Positions 34,208 through 38,227 of a stretch of DNA of 38,227 bases are shown here, one piece after another. Under the pieces are notes generated by a model. It searched no databases, was not told the DNA's origin, and worked only from the letters and a program-made list of their open reading frames with translations. Positions within the stretch are counted from its first letter, which is position 1. Every line of letters begins with the position of its first letter. The translations under genes were made by a program, and so were the position numbers. This stretch comes from Cloacibacterium caeni_C (GTDB lineage: Bacteria > Bacteroidota > Bacteroidia > Flavobacteriales > Weeksellaceae). The stretch lies in contig DITA01000022.1 in assembly GCA_002422665.1 (NCBI GenBank), positions 1-38,227 on the forward strand, read 5' to 3'.

Positions 34208-35653
34208 CTACAAATCTATCACAGGTTCCAGCAATTGTTCCATTCTGGCTTTTATTTGGTCTACAGAACCTAAATAACCATTGATTAACAATGAAAAAGA
34301 AAGAATTCTTCCGTCTCTTGTTTTAATGTAACCTGCAAGACATTTTACCCCATTAAGTGTTCCTGTTTTGGCAAAAATTTGACCGTAATTATTACCAGAT
34401 TTAAACATTCTTCTCAGCGTTCCTGTTTCTCCAGCAATCGGCAAAGATTTAAGGAAATCGTCATAATATTTCTCTTTCATCACATCTGCCAAAAACTTCA
34501 CCTGAGAAATAGGTTTTACTTTATTTGCTCTCGACAAACCACTTCCATCCGCTAAAACTAAGCCATCAAAATCATATCTTTTTTCTTCTAAATGTCTCAC
34601 GATAGTTTCTCGTCCCGATTCTAGAGAAACATTTCCTGTTTTGTAAAAACCTACCGTTTTCAAAAGAGATTCAGCTAAAGCATTATCACTTTTTTGATTG
34701 GTAAAATAAATAATATCCACCATTGTAGGCGAAGAATATTTCGCTAAAAACTGTCTTTCTTCAGGATTTGGGTCAGTTACTCTATTAATGACTTTTCCAG
34801 AAATAGGAATTCTATTTTTAATCAAACTCGCTCTAAGATTATTGGCTAATAACGCTGGAGCTGCAGGAATTGTGGTAATTAAATTATTGGCTTCAAATTT
34901 TTCGGTGAAAGCCATTTTGTGCATGTAAGGAGAAACGTAAAAATATCTTTTTGACGTGTCAAAAACAGATTTTGCTTTTACGGCAATTCTCTCGTTTTTT
35001 GGGTTGATGTTATTGGTATTCCCTACAGGAAGATAGTAATTGTTGTGCTCTAACCAAACTATTTTTTCGGGCAATTCTAATCTTACATCTTGAAAAACAG
35101 CAGTTTGCACTACAATATCTCCATTAATTTTCTTAATTCCCGCTTCAGAAATTTTAGCTAAATAATCGCTGATGATTTTAGAATAAGACCACGCTCCTGC
35201 TTTTCCTGTTCCCATAGAAGGATCACCACTGCCAATCACAAAAAGATTTCCGTTAAGCGTTCCCGTTTCATCAATGGTTCCAGAGTATTCTAATTGAGTA
35301 ATCCATTTAAATCTTCCTCCCAAAAGCGACATAGAAGCATCGGTGGAAAGCAATTTAGTAGTAGAAGCCGGAATCAAAGGTTTGTCTTCATTATAACCGG
35401 TGATGACTTCTTTCTTTTTGGTATCGTAGACTACAAAACCCCAAGTTGCATTGCGCAAAAGAGGGTCTTTTTTCATTTTTTCTATATTTTCTTCTAACTG
35501 TTCTTTAGGAGAAAGCACAGGTTTTTCTATTCCAGCACTTCCTATTCCACTTTTTTCGGTATAAATATTAGAAGAAACTGATGAAGTTTGGGCAATAACT
35601 GCGGTTTGTAAAAGCACAGTTGCAGCTATAGCTATTCTTTTCAATTCTCTCAT
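34208..35653 (-). CDS. dacB: D-Ala-D-Ala carboxypeptidase/endopeptidase PBP4 (peptidase S13)
   Basis: The 481-aa protein has a signal peptide (about 1-21) and the three active-site motifs of the penicillin-binding class C family: STTK with S97 and K100, SDN with S322, and KTG with K429. The large insertion between the first two motifs (about 130-290) is typical of S13 enzymes. It trims or cuts peptidoglycan peptides in the periplasm. A weak hairpin (AAAGCC/GGCTTT near 34093-34118) lies downstream. It is transcribed in the same direction as priA but 115 bp apart. Confidence 0.94.
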   Translation of the reverse strand: MRELKRIAIAATVLLQTAVIAQTSSVSSNIYTEKSGIGSAGIEKPVLSPKEQLEENIEKMKKDPLLRNATWGFVVYDTKKKEVITGYNEDKPLIPASTTKLLSTDASMSLLGGRFKWITQLEYSGTIDETGTLNGNLFVIGSGDPSMGTGKAGAWSYSKIISDYLAKISEAGIKKINGDIVVQTAVFQDVRLELPEKIVWLEHNNYYLPVGNTNNINPKNERIAVKAKSVFDTSKRYFYVSPYMHKMAFTEKFEANNLITTIPAAPALLANNLRASLIKNRIPISGKVINRVTDPNPEERQFLAKYSSPTMVDIIYFTNQKSDNALAESLLKTVGFYKTGNVSLESGRETIVRHLEEKRYDFDGLVLADGSGLSRANKVKPISQVKFLADVMKEKYYDDFLKSLPIAGETGTLRRMFKSGNNYGQIFAKTGTLNGVKCLAGYIKTRDGRILSFSLLINGYLGSVDQIKARMEQLLEPVIDL

Positions 35654-35726
35654 TTTAGACTTTATAATAATCAGATTTTCAATATTCTAACGGGACAAAT
35701 TTATAAATTATTGCCATTTTCTATTC

Positions 35727-35743
35727 TTTTAGCATAGCTAAAA
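35727..35743. promoter_or_regulatory. Palindrome between dacB and priA
   Basis: TTTTAGC-ATA-GCTAAAA is a perfect palindrome 70-90 bp upstream of dacB and just past the priA stop. With no T-run it is not a good terminator; an operator for dacB is possible. Confidence 0.3.
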
Positions 35744-35768
35744 CTGTCCCAAGAATTGTTAAAATTTG

Positions 35769-38207
35769 TTAAAAATCAACAAACATATCTATTTTGATGC
35801 TTTTATAAGCGGTAATTTCTTCGAATTCTTCTAGAGATTTCAGTACATAATCTTTGTATTCTTGGTACTTTTTGCCTCTTGGTAATTTGAGCAAAATCTG
35901 ATACTGATACAAGAGATTTATTTTACCAATCGGTGCTTTTTCTGGCCCTAAAATACATGGCAAAGGCAAATATTTTTGCAAAACCGAACTTAAAAACTGA
36001 GATGCTCTCTGCAATTTTTCTTCTTTTCGGTGTTTGAGTTCTACTAGAACCAATTTCACAAAAGGTGGATACAAAAATTGTTCTCTTTCTTTGAGAAAAT
36101 GTTCATATATTTTAGTGGAATTTTCTTCTTTAATCAGTTCAAAAAGCGGATGATGAGGATTATAAGTTTGGATATAAATTTTACCTTTCCCAGAGTTTCT
36201 ACCCGCTCTTCCCGAAACTTGCGTAATTAACTGATAAGCTCTTTCTTCTGCTCTGAAATCCTGAACATACAACAGTGCATCTGCTTTTGGAATCGCCACT
36301 AATTCTATATTATCAAAATCCAAACCTTTAGAAATCATTTGCGTTCCTACCACAATTTCGGTTTCGCCAGATTCTATTTTTTCGTAGAGTTTTTCGTAGG
36401 CAAATTTCTTACGCATGCTGTCTACGTCCATTCTCTCTACTTGAGCTTCTTTAAATATTTTCTGCGTTTCTTCTTCTATCTGTTCAATGCCAATTCCACG
36501 AGTATTGAGATTCGTACTTTGACATTTCGGACAGATTTTAGGTTTTTGCGCTTTGTGACCACAATAATGGCATTTCAGCTCATTGGTAGATTTATGATAG
36601 GTCATCACCACATCACAATTGCTGCAATAGGTAACATGACCGCAACTTTCGCATTCTACCACGTTTGCGTAACCTCTTCTGTTGTGCAGAATGATGGTTT
36701 GCTTTTTATGTTCTAAATTTTCAGAAATTTTATCAATTAAATACTGAGAAAAATGACCTACTGAAAGTTTCGATTCTTGCGCTTCTTTGAAATTGATGAT
36801 TTCATATTTTGGCAAAGCCACTTCTCCAAATCTTTCTCCTAAAAAAACGTATTTTAACTTACCATTTTTGGCGGCGTAATAACTTTCTACGGAAGGTGTT
36901 GCAGAGCCCAAAATCGCTTTTGCTTGATAATAATTTGCCAAAACCAAAGCGGCATCTTTTGCATTAAAAAAAGGTTTTACTTCACGAGGTTTGTAAGCGG
37001 AATCGTGCTCTTCATCAATGATGATTAAGCCTAAATTCTGAAACGGAAGAAACAACGAACTTCTGGTTCCGATGAGGATTTTAATCTCATTATTCTTCAC
37101 TTTTCGCCAAACTTCTACTTTTTCGAAATCCGTGAGTTTTTGATGATAAAAACCGAGTTGTTTTCCGTATTTTTTTTCTAATCTTTGGGTAATTTGTTTC
37201 GTTAAAGCAATCTCTGGAAGTAGAAACAACACATTTTTTCCGTTGGCAATGGTTTCTTCTATTTTTTCCAGATACAAATGCGTTTTCCCTGAACTGGTTA
37301 CACCATGAAGCAAAACATTTTTGCCATCACGGAAACCTTCATTCATTTCTGTCAAAGCTTTTTCTTGAACTTCCGAAAGTTTTTCCAGATTTTCTATTTC
37401 GCCTTCATATGTTTCGATTCTATCTTTCTGAAGGTAATATTCCTGGACTAAATTTTTCTCCACCAAACCTCTTAAATGCGAAGCATTGAAAACTCCATTT
37501 TCAAAAAATTGAGACTTTCGCAGCGGTTGATTTTGTGTTTGTTGAGCCTCCAAAACGGTTAAAAACAAATCTTTTTGTTTTTTGGCTTTGGTTAAACTTT
37601 GCAGAATTTCTGACAGATTGCCAAGAATATTTTCATCAATTTTAAGATAAGCTACTTCTTTGGCTTTATATTTTTCGTAGATTTTTTCGTCTATTAAAAT
37701 CAGCTGTTCGTCTATGAGCGCTTTTACTGTTTTTACGATTTCTTTTTTAGGAATAAACGCTTCTATTTCAGACAAACTAACGAGGCTTTTCACTTCTAGA
37801 GCTTGTAATAAATAGGTTTCATTGGCGTCTAGAACTTCCCAGTCTATTTCTTTATTCGGATTTCGTTTCAGGTAGGTTTCACTTTCTAATTTTAAAGAAC
37901 TCGGGAACGCAAAACGGTATATTTCGCCGATATTACAGAGGTAATATTCAGATAGCCAATTCCAGAATTTCAATTGTTGTTTGGGAACAATAGGTTCTGC
38001 ATCCAGCAATGAATGAATGTCTTTTGGCAAAAATGTTTCAGGTTCATTCTGATGAATTTCGGCAACAATTCCTGTATAGATTTTCTTTCCGCCAAAAGGA
38101 ACCAAAACGCGCATTCCTACTTCGATTTTCGACAAAAATTCTTCGGAAACTTTGTAGGTAAAAGTTCCTTTGAGATTAAGCGGTAGAATGATTTGTGCGA
38201 AAGTCAA
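35769..38207 (-). CDS. priA: Primosomal protein N' (replication restart helicase PriA)
   Basis: The 812-aa protein shows the full PriA plan. The N-terminal DNA-binding part is first (AQIILPLNLKGTFTYKV), then the helicase core with Walker A GVTSSGKTH (K308) and Walker B DEEHD (398-402). Zinc-binding cysteines follow between about 517 and 562 (CESCGHVTYCSNCD, CHYCGH, CPKCQS). Then come QMISKGLDFDN and QVSGRAGR of the second RecA-like domain. PriA reloads the replisome at stalled forks. The start is TTG at 38207; no ATG exists between it and the window edge in this frame, and the conserved N-terminus begins at once. Confidence 0.96.
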   Translation of the reverse strand: MTFAQIILPLNLKGTFTYKVSEEFLSKIEVGMRVLVPFGGKKIYTGIVAEIHQNEPETFLPKDIHSLLDAEPIVPKQQLKFWNWLSEYYLCNIGEIYRFAFPSSLKLESETYLKRNPNKEIDWEVLDANETYLLQALEVKSLVSLSEIEAFIPKKEIVKTVKALIDEQLILIDEKIYEKYKAKEVAYLKIDENILGNLSEILQSLTKAKKQKDLFLTVLEAQQTQNQPLRKSQFFENGVFNASHLRGLVEKNLVQEYYLQKDRIETYEGEIENLEKLSEVQEKALTEMNEGFRDGKNVLLHGVTSSGKTHLYLEKIEETIANGKNVLFLLPEIALTKQITQRLEKKYGKQLGFYHQKLTDFEKVEVWRKVKNNEIKILIGTRSSLFLPFQNLGLIIIDEEHDSAYKPREVKPFFNAKDAALVLANYYQAKAILGSATPSVESYYAAKNGKLKYVFLGERFGEVALPKYEIINFKEAQESKLSVGHFSQYLIDKISENLEHKKQTIILHNRRGYANVVECESCGHVTYCSNCDVVMTYHKSTNELKCHYCGHKAQKPKICPKCQSTNLNTRGIGIEQIEEETQKIFKEAQVERMDVDSMRKKFAYEKLYEKIESGETEIVVGTQMISKGLDFDNIELVAIPKADALLYVQDFRAEERAYQLITQVSGRAGRNSGKGKIYIQTYNPHHPLFELIKEENSTKIYEHFLKEREQFLYPPFVKLVLVELKHRKEEKLQRASQFLSSVLQKYLPLPCILGPEKAPIGKINLLYQYQILLKLPRGKKYQEYKDYVLKSLEEFEEITAYKSIKIDMFVDF

Positions 38208-38227
38208 ATTTTGAAAATATTTTCAAA

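Overview
The window looks like a chromosomal segment of a low-GC member of Bacteroidota, most probably Flavobacteriales (Weeksellaceae-like, for example the Cloacibacterium/Chryseobacterium group; the genus is a guess). Supporting signs are SusC/SusD pairs, a type IX secretion C-terminal domain, gldF/gldG, an HTH protein of the DUF6377 kind, TAnnTTTG-type promoter elements, and genes that lack clear Shine-Dalgarno sequences. No rRNA, tRNA or complete insertion sequence was seen.

Layout. (1) 1-5652, minus strand: a glycan-uptake locus with a membrane-anchored regulator, a secreted clan GH-D glycoside hydrolase carrying two SusE/F-like modules and a T9SS tail, and a SusC transporter cut by the window edge. 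(2) 5820-7140: a small graveyard with a broken ORF, a REP-like hairpin, and a frameshifted gene behind a truncated one (TAATG overlap). (3) 7166-14070, minus strand: SusC, SusD, a glycerophosphodiester phosphodiesterase and a calcineurin-like phosphoesterase, probably one operon. Its promoter carries 11-bp-spaced TTTTAAC direct repeats resembling a Pho box, so organophosphate scavenging is a good hypothesis. (4) 14449-15429: an SBF-like transporter. (5) 15559-22160: a complete type II-C CRISPR-Cas locus with an unusual layout. cas1-cas2 lie on the plus strand, a 19-repeat array and a compact 1123-aa Cas9 lie on the minus strand, and the tracrRNA is on the plus strand, divergent from cas9. (6) 22465-23600: two cold-shock genes with long leaders. 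(7) 23757-38207: ffh, a PhoH ATPase, a SAM hydroxide adenosyltransferase, hemJ, gldF-transglutaminase-gldG, two small genes, kbl, dacB and priA.

The CRISPR locus holds the most interesting structure. A 16-bp motif (TACGGAAAACCATAAT) occurs upstream of cas1 and upstream of the tracrRNA, at the same 36-bp distance from a -7-like element, and a diverged third copy sits between cas9 and the array on the strand that makes crRNA. The cas2-side flank of the array is a 110-bp element present twice; the outer copy is followed by remains of repeats, as if an older leader plus mini-array had decayed. At the other end, a 14-nt inverted copy of the repeat end faces the first transcribed repeat and could fold with it.
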